64,000 nucleotides of DNA from Sophora flavescens (GCA_030762895.1 CM061067.1:168824518-168888517), one strand, 5' to 3'. Counted from the stretch's first letter, positions 55,287 to 64,000 are shown. Program-made: numbers and translations. The notes: generated from the sequence alone by a model not told the origin.

Positions 55287-56811
55287 CTTTTAAACTCTTG
55301 AATAATTTGAGAAGATCAAGAGTTTTCTTCTATTAATAAATTAGTTAAGTGTTTTCAGGATAATAAGGAAGGAGAAGCAAAAAGGGGCAGGGAGAAACAA
55401 AGCCAAAAAGCATGTGAACCAAGACCGCCACCGCCTCGCGGTAAGCCGTTCCAATTTTTTCTCCTCTTTCCAACTTGATTGTTTACATTGGGGACAATGT
55501 AAATTTTTAAGCTTGGGGTAGGGGTATTTTGCATTTGCATTTTTCATGTTGCATTCATATAGTTTTGCATGATAGTTTTGCATGATCACACAATTAGATT
55601 GCCCTTGTTTAGATTTTGCATCCAACCGTGAGAACTAAGTGCCTATTAAATTGAGATAGTGAATTTTTGAACCCAAATTTTTTCATTCTTGTGATAAGGC
55701 TGCAAATGAAAATGTTTGAGATAATCTTGGATAGTTGATGATTAGCATATGGTTCTGTGGACTTGTGATTTTCATTGATTCTGAACTAAAATGTGAGATT
55801 TTGAGCCAAAAAGGGGTACTCACTAAATCTACCCCATTTCTTGTGTTAGAGTGTTATTCCTCTTGGATTGTTTTCTCTAGAACTTGACTTGAAACCATTT
55901 TGAAGCTTAAAAATTTTTGAAAACATTTTTGAAAATGATGGAGGCACTAGGTATTTTTTCTGGCCTTGCGAGCTTTGAATGATGAAATGCTACCCCTTAG
56001 TTGCCCAATTTTGAGCCTGAAAGAATAAAATAATTTTCTTGGTACCTTGAATTTTATTGATAAATAATGTTTGATAGGACCTTCTAAAGTATTACAAAAG
56101 GGTAACAAGGTAGTTGAAAAAGGTTTGGGATGAAAAGAATCAGAAAAATATTTCTCTTGAATTGAAAATCTCCCCTTCTCCAAATAAAAGAAAAGCAAAA
56201 GAAAAAGAAAAATAAAGTAGAGAAGGGGATGACAAAAAGGATGTGAGAAATAAAAAATGAAAAGAAAGAAAGAAAGGTGGAAAAATAAATCAAAACCCAA
56301 AAAGGTATTTTAGAAGGTCATGTTTGCAATGCTTGATTGGTTTAGCCTTTTGAAATGTCCTTTTCTTGAGTTCCCCTACTAACGATTAATCCCATGGCCA
56401 CGTTACAACCAAGTAAAAGACCTCTTGATTCTTAATTGTTTTCATTAATGAAGTAGATATTTGGTTGATAGTCAAGCCTATGGTAGGATTCATTCCTTGA
56501 GGAAAATGGAGCGAAATGTTATATACCCCTAAACACTTGAGTGAGGTTAAAAAGAGAGCCAAGCAAATGAACAAGCTTGGGGTGAGCTTCAGGTGAGAAA
56601 GAGTGCCCAAATCAGTGAGAACATGGGTCTAAGGAACCTAAGCCTCTAATTGAACTTGAATTGATTGTCTCTTGCTGAATTGTTTGAAATGCTTATTACT
56701 TGGATTAGTATTTGCTCGGGTTCTTAATTCACTATCCATGCTTTGATTATTTTGATCTTCTGGCCTTAGTGATTGCTTGAGGACAAGCAATTGAATAAGC
56801 TTGGGGTGATT
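55287..56811 (+). other. Element E non-coding region between ORF and 3' LTR
   Basis: Holds the stem-loop TTACATTGGGGACAATGTAA (55483-55502) followed by AAGCTTGGGGTAGGGGTATT, and ends in a purine tract at about 56797-56811. Large parts resemble element F 27213-28530 in opposite orientation (for example TACCCCATTTCTTGTGTTAG at about 55831). No gene. Confidence 0.8.
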
Positions 56812-58239
56812 TGATAGTGTGATTTTACATCATGTTTTCTGTACACTTTTACATGCATTTTTCATATAGATTATGCATTCTTTATTTGATTTTAGTTAGA
56901 TTTTCCCTTGGAACGGGTGAAGCGATTTCTTGGTGTTGTTTTGCATGAATTAATGTAAAAATGCTCAGAATTAGCCTTGATGGAGCTTGGATGAAACAGA
57001 GCCTGAAAAGAGAAGAAATTGAGCCAAGCAGAATTCTGGAGATTCGCCCCGCGAGACTAGATTCACCTCGCGACCCTGAAGTTGACTGTTCCAGAAAATG
57101 GAAGTCTTTCGGGTTCGCCTCGCGAACCATGTTTCGCCTCGCGAGTCTGAAGAACATAAGCCATCACGCCCAGGCCCTGATGCTCCTCACAGGCGTATTT
57201 GAGAAGAACCTTTCGGTTTCGCGTCGCGAGAAACTCTCGCCTCGCGAGAGTTCAATTCTCTGAAATAGCAGATTTTTAACATTCGCCTTGCGAGGCATGT
57301 CTCGCCTCGCGAATGAGCGCAGAACTGATTGGTATAAGTTGCTGTTTTAGGGCAGAAAGGGGGAGTTTTTTTTGGAGTTTTTGAAGATCTCTTGGAGGAG
57401 GCACTTGGAGCTGCGGCTGGACTAGGGTTTCAACCCTAGTAGGGGATGTTTTCCTTGCTCTAGGAATGGAAGAAGATTGGAGGATCCTTCTATGAGTGTT
57501 CTTCATCTCTTCTCTCCTTCTCTTTTGTATTATCATTTTTCATGAGTAGTTAAATCCCCCATTGTTGGGGTTAGATGTAGCTTTTCTGAACTTGTTTGTA
57601 TTTGATTTGGTTGTTTTAATGCAAGTCTCTATTTCTTTATGAGTATGTGATTATGTGCTTAATGCTTTCCTTGGCTTAGCTACCCATAGGAATGATATGT
57701 TGCTTTGATAGACAATTGACAGATTGATGTTAAGGCATGCTCATGAATCATATGCCAAGTAGGTCAAGAATCTAGACATAGGTGTTGGCTGCTTGCAATC
57801 TTATAAGTCTTGACTTAATGCAAAATCTCAGGTTAATCCACCTAAGACATTAGGGTTTAATTTGGGGTTTTAGGCTCATTGCACCTAAGACATTAGGCTT
57901 GAGTATTTTAGAAAAGGCTTGATTGTCATTATTGAATTAGGACTTGTGTTAGAAACCATTTCATTGCAATTAAGGGAGGATTAGTGTAGTCTAACCCTGA
58001 CAATTTTAGCCACATCTCTGTTTGCATACCAAGTGTTCGATAAAATTCCCAAAAGACCAAAAATATTTTATTTCTTTATTTTATTATCTACCTTCATACC
58101 ATACTTTAGTCTAGATAGTTGTTGAGTTTGTGAAGTGGTAATTGACAACCGATCCCTGTGGATACGATAACCGGTCTCACCACCGTATTACTTGTTTGCG
58201 ACAAGGTGCACTTGCCTTATATCTTAAAAATACGCATCA
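56812..58239 (+). repeat. 3' LTR of element E
   Basis: 1428 bp, nearly identical partner of 52367-53795. Right boundary fixed by AGCGG at 58240-58244. Confidence 0.94.
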
Positions 58240-58244
58240 AGCGG

Positions 58245-58647
58245 TGTCTTGGCAATCAAGATTACAAAAATGTGTTGCTTTGTCTACCACTGAGGCTGAG
58301 TACATTGCCATTACTGAAGCTTCTTAAGAACTTTTGTTGATGCAGAAATTCCTACAAGAGTTGGGTCTCAAGCAAGAGAAGTTTGTGTTATTTTGTGACA
58401 GTCAGAGTGCTATCCATCTCAGGAAGAATCCAACTTTTCATTCCAGGTCAAAGCACATTGAGGTGCGGTATCATTGAATACGAGATGCGCTAGAGATGAA
58501 GACATTTTCACTTGAAAAGATCTATACTGATGAAAATGGTTCAGATATGATGACAAAGACCTTGCCTATGGCAAAGTTGATTTGCTGTAGAAAGAAGGCG
58601 GGCTTGGTTGAGCAGTATCTTCCCACTTGAGTCGTGAGGGGGAGATT
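58245..58647 (+). pseudogene. Copia D RNase H, C-terminal part, and purine tract
   Basis: SWQSRLQKCVALSTTEAEYI and AITEAS, then an in-frame TAA, then [20 protein letters not shown] and [12 protein letters not shown], another stop, and DENGSDMMTKTLPMAKL. Together with 52261-52366 this is the RNase H domain. The purine tract GAGGGGGAGATT (58636-58647) abuts the right LTR. Confidence 0.87.
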
Positions 58648-59345
58648 TGTTGGGTGCGTCACTCATAAGTGGGTCCCACATTAATTAGAAGGAAAAAAAT
58701 AAATAAATAAAAGGATTTACTAATGGGCCAAGCCCAAGTGGTATTTGAAAAAGGGTTTGAAATAAAAAGGAAAGAAAGGGTATGTGCTAAGTGTGTGTGC
58801 CTGACAGTGAAAGAAAAAATAAAACGAGATAAACAGAGGCTGCAACGGCGCAGGAAGAAAAGAGGAGAAGAAAGGGGGTTCAGGTGGTAGAAGGTGGTAC
58901 AGCAAACTTGCTCCGTTTTTGCTGAAATTTCAGTATGTTATTCCTACCAATGAGCTCGTCAGTTTGATATATTCTATTGGTTGTTTTGCCTTCTCTTTGA
59001 GCTGAGTTGTTATACCCATTGTTGTGGGGTTTCTCTCTTGTTACTTGCTTGTATCCACCTTTTGGGTGATGTATCGCAGATTTGGTGTTCCCTAGTATTT
59101 CTAGGAAGACTTGGTGTACCCATTATTATTTATAGTGGAAGTTTTTGCTGGACTTGGTCCCGTGGTTTTTATCCCTACACTGGGGAGTTTTCCACGTTAA
59201 AAATTGTGGTGTCATTGTTGTTTATTTTTCTGCCATTGATATTATCCTGTGGAAGAATATTTTTGTTGTGCCTATTTATTTGCACAGATGAAGGGAAAAA
59301 ATATTTGCTTCATTAGAGATTGTTATCTCTGGTTTTTTCCCAACA
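58648..59345 (+). repeat. 3' LTR of Copia D
   Basis: 698 bp, TGTTGGGTGCGTC ... TTTTCCCAACA, closely matching 48008-48718. No gene. Confidence 0.92.
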
Positions 59346-59381
59346 CACTTCTTCCTCTAGTTTAGAGGCAACACATCCCAT
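59346..59381 (-). pseudogene. Captured DUF630 exon, N-terminal 12 codons
   Basis: Minus strand from ATG at 59381: MGCVASKLEEEV, then the Copia D insertion. MGC is the typical start of DUF630 proteins and an N-myristoylation-type signal. Taking out Copia D and one copy of its 5-bp target gives an in-frame junction with EVVAICRKRK at 48002 downward. 59382-59740 is the captured 5' leader; I see no other gene there. Confidence 0.78.
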
Positions 59382-59740
59382 CTCTCTTGAATGTGATTTT
59401 ACCCTTTAGAAGAGTTAGAATGCTTTAAGAAGATGGGGTGAGAAAGGTTCTAACTTGGTGGACTGTGCTTGTTCTTTTCCTTGACAAAAAGGAGGGAGCT
59501 TTCCCAGATGGAGTAAAGACTTTCAACTGGGTTTTAAAGAAACAAGCTTAAGAAAAATAGCTTTTTTACCCAAGTTTGAGGTTAAAGGTACCATTTTTGT
59601 TTTTGAGATAAAAATGCAAGTGTTGAAGAAATGGATGGTTAGATAGTAATGGCAATAGAATCCTTAAAAACTGTACCATTTGCATTTGCAGAAAATATCC
59701 TTATTAGAAAAACTGTAACTTGACTACACATTAGAAAAAC

Positions 59741-60073
59741 ACTCGGGGAGGGAGAAGAAGATGAAGAAGGTAAGAGAGAAGAGCAAGATGAAGAACAGCC
59801 ATGTGGGTACTACTACATGCCTACTGGTGATTTTTTTTTTAAATTTTTTTAATCATAATTTCTATGGTGGCAGGTCCTTGAGAAATGGATACTGACAAGT
59901 CAGCAAAAACATGGGCCACGTAAGCTGGTAACCTGCGATTAAAGATGGTCAACTCACAGATGGACTAATCTGTCCCGTGAAACACATTATTAAGGACTAA
60001 ATAGATAGTTTTTTTTATAGGGACTATTTTAGACCCGAGTGTTTTTTTCAGGGACCAAATTGAGCCTTTAGTC
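59741..60073 (-). repeat. Right TIR of Pack-MULE
   Basis: Inverted copy of 47324-47656. The outer end abuts the duplicated AAATAAAAA at 60074-60082. Confidence 0.9.
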
Positions 60074-60175
60074 AAATAAAAATGAACCTCTTTTGAAAAA
60101 AGGTAATAGGTAGTGTGGCATCAAAAGAAGAACCTCATTTGAAAAAATAAAACTGATGATGATGATCATGGTTTT
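60074..60175 (+). repeat. Segment Y1, right flank of Pack-MULE
   Basis: AAATAAAAATGAACC and onward to GATGATGATGATCATGG matches 61012-61140 in direct orientation with substitutions and small indels. It shows where the MULE entered. Confidence 0.82.
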
Positions 60176-60299
60176 AAGCAGGAATGAACAAGAAAAGAGA
60201 GATGGGATGAGATTTTTGATACGCTGTAGTTTTTAAATTTTTACATAGGGCACCAAAAATTAATAAAATGTAGGTGATAGTTTTTTCCTTCAGTCGATA

Positions 60300-60795
60300 A
60301 CAACAGGAGAGGGAAAGAGAATATGATAGAGAGAAGGAGAAAGAAGATGAAGGAGAAGAATGGGGAAAAAATTTAAAAAGAAATAAGATGGTGTTAAAGA
60401 AAAGAATATTATGTGTTTTTTGTTTTCTTGTATGAAGGAAAGAATGTTACGGTGTTATATTTATAAATTAAAAGTCATGCTTTTCATTGATGTGACAAAT
60501 GCTCATTGGAGTGACGGGAAGTGGTACAGGCTTGTTGGGACGAGAGGATCCACGTTCATAGAAATTGGACGCGGATACTGTCCCCAACAAGTCTGTACCA
60601 CTCCCTACCACTCCAATAAAAATTTGTCACGTCAATGAAGAGCATCGCTTTTAATTTATACATTTAACACCCTAACATTCTTTCCCTCACAAAAAAAGAA
60701 ACCGCAACACTCTTTTAACACCGTCTTGTTTCTTTTTTCCATTCTTCTCCTTTATCTTTTTTCTCCTTCTCTGGACCCTATTCTCTTTCCCTCTA
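60300..60795. mobile_element. Fold-back element with arms of about 245 bp
   Basis: The left arm (GAGGGAAAGAGAATA, AGGAGAAGAATGG, GGTGTTAAA, GAAAGAATGTTA, AAATTAAAAG, GACAAAT, ATTGGAGTG, GTGGTACAG) is mirrored on the right around a centre near 60555. No coding capacity; ORF 60411-60638 lies within the hairpin and is not supported. Target duplication not resolved; the right arm merges with the start of Y2. Confidence 0.75.
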
Positions 60796-61140
60796 CTTTC
60801 CTTTTCTTCATTTTTTTTTATTTCCATTCCAAACTCAGACACCTGGGTAAAGACTTATTACCAAGCATCATGTGTCAGGTCCAAAAAAATCTTGTACTCA
60901 AGAAAGAAACACACGAAGGTAGACGATGACTATTGAAAAAGGAAAAGGAAATTAAAGTCGGACAAATACAATGCAATTCAAGAAAAGAGAGTATGGGTAG
61001 TATGGCGTAAATAAAAATGAACCTTATTTGAAAAAAGATGAATCTCATTTGAAAAAATATGACGTCAAAAGGATAATGGGTAGTGTGACGTCAAAAGAAG
61101 AATCTTATTTGAAAAAATAAAAATGATGATGATGATCATG
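60769..61140 (+). repeat. Segment Y2 (empty site for the Pack-MULE)
   Basis: Direct copy of Y1 without the Pack-MULE: GTATGGCGTAAATAAAAATG is continuous at about 61001-61020. It ends where X2 begins. Non-coding. Confidence 0.87.
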
Positions 61141-61918
61141 GGGCTAACTTTACGTGACATCCTTTAAAAGTTTTGGAAAAATCATATGTAGAGTAGGGCT
61201 ATAGTTATTATAGTTATAGCACTAAAGAAAGGGGGAAATGAATTCTAAGTAAAGAAAACTAAAGTATTACATAGAAAACACCTAAATAGTAATGACAAGC
61301 ACTGTAGGCACAGGAGGTATATTGAAAGTAAATGCACTCAAAGGTAATTATATGTAGCACCACTCACGCGCAATAGTAAGTAATAGAAAAACGGCGTTTA
61401 AATATAATAAACTACATATATAATGGGTTTATATGTATATTCGAGATATAAAGGACGGTGAATAAGTATGAAATTGCCACAATAATCAGATGAAAGAACA
61501 TCTCCTCATGAAGTTCAAAACGACAATAGAGGACTAAGCAATAGAATTGCACACTACATCTCCATCATTTTAAATCAATATATTTGCAATATGAATTATA
61601 CGAAAATCCTCATTCTCTATCTCCATTTGTAAGAGAATCTGATTTAAAGTCATAGCTGAGATTAAGGTATTTTTATACCATGTGGATTGGAATAATTTGA
61701 GTGAGACGAACCTTGTGTGTAAAAACAGGGCGGATTTTAATTAATAACTGATTATCAATTGTTAAAGTTGGAATGCCTAGAGCAGAGATAAGCATCATTA
61801 TTCATCATTGGAAAGAAGTTGCTAAAGCAGTCGTCGAAAACAGTAAAAAAATTTGATATAGTCAGTTACATATATAATGAAAGCGTAAACTTTTATATAA
61901 TTAAAACTAAAGTAAAAC
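61141..61918 (+). repeat. Segment X2 (empty site for the MITE)
   Basis: Direct copy of X1 (45565-46903) lacking the 543-bp MITE and its duplicated hexamer. Cut at 61918 by the next element. Non-coding. Confidence 0.9.
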
Positions 61919-62689
61919 TGTTCCGTCCAAATATCTCAGGTAGGAGATACTCGTTCGGAGAAGGTCTTGTGGGAGTGTTTTGGAATTAGCTTGACAAAAT
62001 TGGAATTCTGCTCCTACGTATCCAAATGAGAATCAAAGCAAAACGTAGTTCTAAGTGAGGGGGTTGAACCCCTATTTATAGAGATGTTTTTGAGTAACAG
62101 TTTGTTATTGAGATCCTATTTGTTAGGATCGGATTGTTATTGCCGTTAGACAATGATAAGGATAAGGCTCCGAGTTATATGGGGAGATATCCGAACCAGC
62201 GAGATATTCGGCCCAGTCAGTTGTGACTAGATAGCTCGGGGTCGTGATATCTGCATTCGTGGCCTGCTGTGGAATAGGTCCGAGTAGTTATCCTCGGGTG
62301 TCAAGTGTATTAATAAGTCTTCGGCTTTATGGGAGTTCGGGTCACGGTCCACTTGCAAGAATGAGCTCGGTCGCATCGATAATCATCGGCCTTATATCTT
62401 CGGCCAGTACACAAGCCCCCCGAGCTCCGAGCTTAAATAAGCGAAAGAGCTGACAAGTATTAAACCGAGCTTATTCTTCGGCCACATAGACTTCCGTATT
62501 CCCAGCTGTCATTTCAACCGAACCTTCCCTCCTGTCAGAGAAGGCAATCATTTCTCCTATCCCTTCTGCGGCACGCTACAGGTGAGTAACCTTAGAGTTC
62601 CGCGCCGATTTAATGAGGGGAAAATTAAAAGTCGCGCCTTTGGGCTTCATGAAACGTGGGTCGTCGATCGTATCATCAACTGCAGCAGC

Positions 62690-62697
62690 TATAAATA
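62690..62697 (+). promoter_or_regulatory. Possible TATA box of the right-end element
   Basis: TATAAATA, 168 bp upstream of the gene's ATG, in otherwise GC-rich sequence. Followed by CT-rich leader sequence with CTCCAACTCCCCTCCACC. 61919-62689 upstream has no gene. Confidence 0.5.
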
Positions 62698-62857
62698 TCC
62701 CCTCTAACTCCAACTCCCCTCCACCTTGCCTATCTTCCTTTGCCCTTCACCTCCGTCTTTCAAGTTTCTGCCATCACTCTCCTGTCTGTCGTTCTTCAGG
62801 TACGCCCCGTCTTCTTCCCTCCTTCGTGCTTCTAAGTTTAATTTCTGCTTATCAGAT

Positions 62858-64000
62858 ATGAGTTCGCCCGAGTCTTCTGAGTCAAACACCTCGCCTCTGA
62901 TTGAGCGCGAGGTTTCCCCCATTGGGGGTTCTCCTTCCACTTCTTCTGTTCCTTCACAGGAACTGAACATCGGAGAGGGGGAACCGTCCTCCTCCAGGTC
63001 GTCTTCCACTGAGTCTGATTCCTCTGGGTCCGATTCTTCTAGTTCTGGCTCTCCCTCACCCCAAGTTTCCAAACCCGCCGCTCGCAAACAACGCCTAAGG
63101 GTTCCAAAAGACCCTGTTCCCGATATTACCCTTCCTGGGTATACCTGGGTTAAAGGCGAAGTTGGGGCTTATTTTTCTAATTTTCAGACTTCAGATTCCA
63201 TTGCTCGTCTTCGGTCCCAGATTAATATCTCGGCGTCCGGAGACGAGTCCGAGTTCATTTGCTCTCCATGCTCGGGTACCGAGTATGTCTTCTTCAGGGC
63301 TCATCCTTCCGAGCCCCCTTTTACATACATGTACAAAACACTGTTTGCACAGCTGCGCGTGTCCCTTCCTTTCACCGAGTTTGAGTGCGACGTTCTGAGA
63401 ACCGTGAATATCGCACCTACTCAGCTTCATCCCAACAGTTGGGCTTTTATGAAAGCCTTTCAAATTTTGTGTAAATACATCGGGATGGAGCCCACCACTC
63501 CCAAATTTTTGTACTTTTACCAAACAAGGTTTGGTGCGAAAACGGGATGGATTTCCCTTAATGAGCTGAACCGGAGATGACTGATTAGTTTATACATGTC
63601 CTCGTATAAAGACTTCAAAGTCGGCTTCTTCCGAGTTCGCCCCTCGGGTTCTCACTCTTCCCACTTCTTTGATGAAAATGGATGCGCCAGGTTTCCTTTA
63701 TACTGGCAATCATCTCCCACCAAATTTGTCGGTTTTGAATACCAATCCCTCCCTGCTGAGGATAGGCGAGATATAGATATATTAGAGAAACTTCCTCGGC
63801 CTCTTCATTGCGGACGTCTTCTGAAACTCCCTTTTTCATCTACCCCGAGAACTGACTTTAAAAGTAAGTGTTCGGCTTTTCAGTTTTTGAGTCTTTTTCT
63901 GTATGTGTTTTGTACTAACGGGTTTTCTTTTTGGCAGTCATCATGGGGAAATTTGACTTCTCGAAGCTCTTGAAATCTGCCGCGAAAGAGGGTCAGGGTC
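62858..64000 (+). pseudogene. PF04195-like putative plant transposon protein, partial
   Basis: ATG at 62858 chosen because it follows a non-coding leader and begins a Ser/Glu-rich N-terminus (MSSPESSESN, SSSRSSSTESDSSGS). Then come LPGYTWVKGEVGAYFSNF, RAHPSEPPFTYMYKTLFAQL, RVSLPFTEFECDVLRTVNIA, LHPNSWAFMKAFQILCKYIG and TRFGAKTGWISLNELNRR. These fit the plant 'putative gypsy type transposon' family (PF04195) from memory. An in-frame TGA at 63578-63580 interrupts it; the same frame goes on as SYKDFKVGFFRVRPSGSHSS and beyond. An intron GT..AG fits 63864-63937, rejoining to IIMGKFDFSKLLKSAAKE. The 3' end is outside the window. Function not established. Confidence 0.65.

Larger units (their letters stand above)
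52367..58239 (+). mobile_element. Element E: non-autonomous Athila/Tat-type relative of F, plus strand
   Basis: LTRs of 1429 bp (52367-53795) and 1428 bp (56812-58239). The target AGCGG is duplicated at 52362-52366 and 58240-58244; removal rejoins Copia D RNase H (FAGG-AV and SWQSRLQ). The primer site TGGCGCCGTTGCCGGGGA is at 53802-53819, and a purine tract with AGCTTGGGGTGATT ends at 56811. The LTR shares words with LTR F (TTGGAACGGGT(G/A)A, TGCATGC, the TGAT-GTGTGATT start). The interior holds one ORF of unknown nature and no pol. Confidence 0.93.
48008..59345 (+). mobile_element. Ty1/copia retrotransposon D (Tnt1/Tork-like), plus strand
   Basis: LTRs at 48008-48718 and 58648-59345, primer site, one long gag-pol frame with a few nonsense codons and one frameshift, and purine tract GAGGGGGAGATT before the right LTR. 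The flanking pentamers CTCTT (48003-48007) and CACTT (59346-59350) agree except for one base, a decayed target duplication. It is related to Copia B by gag and pol sequence. Element E is inserted in the RNase H domain. Confidence 0.92.
47324..60073. mobile_element. Pack-MULE carrying a DUF630 gene fragment, split by Copia D
   Basis: Terminal inverted repeats of about 330 bp (47324-47656 and 59741-60073; GATTAAAAAGGTCCAATTTG against GACTAAAGGCTCAATTTGG). The 9-bp duplication AAATAAAAA lies at 47315-47323 and 60074-60082. Segment Y2 at about 61012 shows the same context without the element. The MULE itself is about 1.4 kb; the rest is Copia D and element E. It encodes no transposase. Between the TIRs lies the start of a plant DUF630-family gene on the minus strand. 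Long TIRs, 9-bp duplication and captured exon define a Pack-MULE. Confidence 0.88.
61919..64000 (+). mobile_element. GC-richer transposon, left end and first gene, runs off the window
   Basis: At 61919 the X2 repeat stops matching X1 and a sequence starting TGTTCCGTCC begins, much richer in GC and CG than its surroundings. It carries a 0.9-kb leader and a plant-transposon gene. TG at the border fits an LTR retrotransposon, but no second LTR or primer site can be checked here. Class uncertain. Confidence 0.55.

Noticed and set aside
62704..63523. Minus-strand ORFs of 127 and 110 codons
   Set aside because: Antisense of the PF04195-like gene, which has the better-supported frame.

Overview
The window is intergenic, transposon-packed chromosome from a flowering plant, most likely a eudicot. 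I cannot name the species. The evidence is plant-type Ty3/gypsy chromoviruses with tRNA-Met primer sites, Copia elements, Athila/Tat-type elements with a tRNA-Asp-type primer site, a Cassandra TRIM with a 5S rRNA-like promoter, CACTA, Mutator-like and Helitron sequences, and a captured fragment of a plant-specific DUF630 gene. No intact ordinary host gene is visible. Almost every coding region is a decayed transposon gene. The one long uninterrupted transposon ORF is the gag of element F.

Layout, left to right. (1) 1-7026: gypsy chromovirus A (Tekay/Del-like), entering from the left edge, gag lost, pol decayed, LTRs of about 2.5 kb. (2) 7027-15040, minus strand: Helitron Rep/helicase N-terminal region, split by Copia element A2 (8114-14836, duplicated site TGAGG). 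(3) 15133-15757: hairpin Mutator-like MITE; 15767-18423 is non-coding with another MITE. (4) 18424-19943 and 44915-45510, minus strand: one RPA1-like (OB-fold) gene, probably belonging to the same Helitron, split by a CACTA transposon (19944-44850). (5) Inside the CACTA sits Copia element B (21164-42536, duplicated site CATGC). Inside B are element F (25621-33143, duplicated site TATAT, gag-only, nearly identical LTRs) and, in B's right LTR, a Cassandra TRIM (33523-34407) abutting gypsy chromovirus C (34415-41923), with the target CCCAA present three times. (6) 45565-61918: a host segment with two non-collinear direct duplications (X1 Y1 ... Y2 X2). The right-hand copies are empty sites for a palindromic MITE and for a Pack-MULE. 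(7) The Pack-MULE (47324-60073, 9-bp duplicated site) carries the first exon of a DUF630 gene. That exon is split by Copia element D (48008-59345), whose RNase H domain is split by element E (52367-58239, duplicated site AGCGG), a relative of F. (8) 61919-64000: start of a GC-richer element with a PF04195-like (plant transposon) gene that runs off the right edge.

The relative order of insertion can be read from the nesting: Helitron, then CACTA, then Copia B, then F and gypsy C/Cassandra; and duplication, then Pack-MULE, then Copia D, then E. The most interesting observations are the shared GC-rich palindrome cassettes in LTRs of unrelated families, the E/F pair that shares non-coding modules but carries different ORFs, the Cassandra/gypsy same-site junction, the Pack-MULE capture, and the built-in empty sites. 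All alignments were made by eye, so identity levels are approximate.
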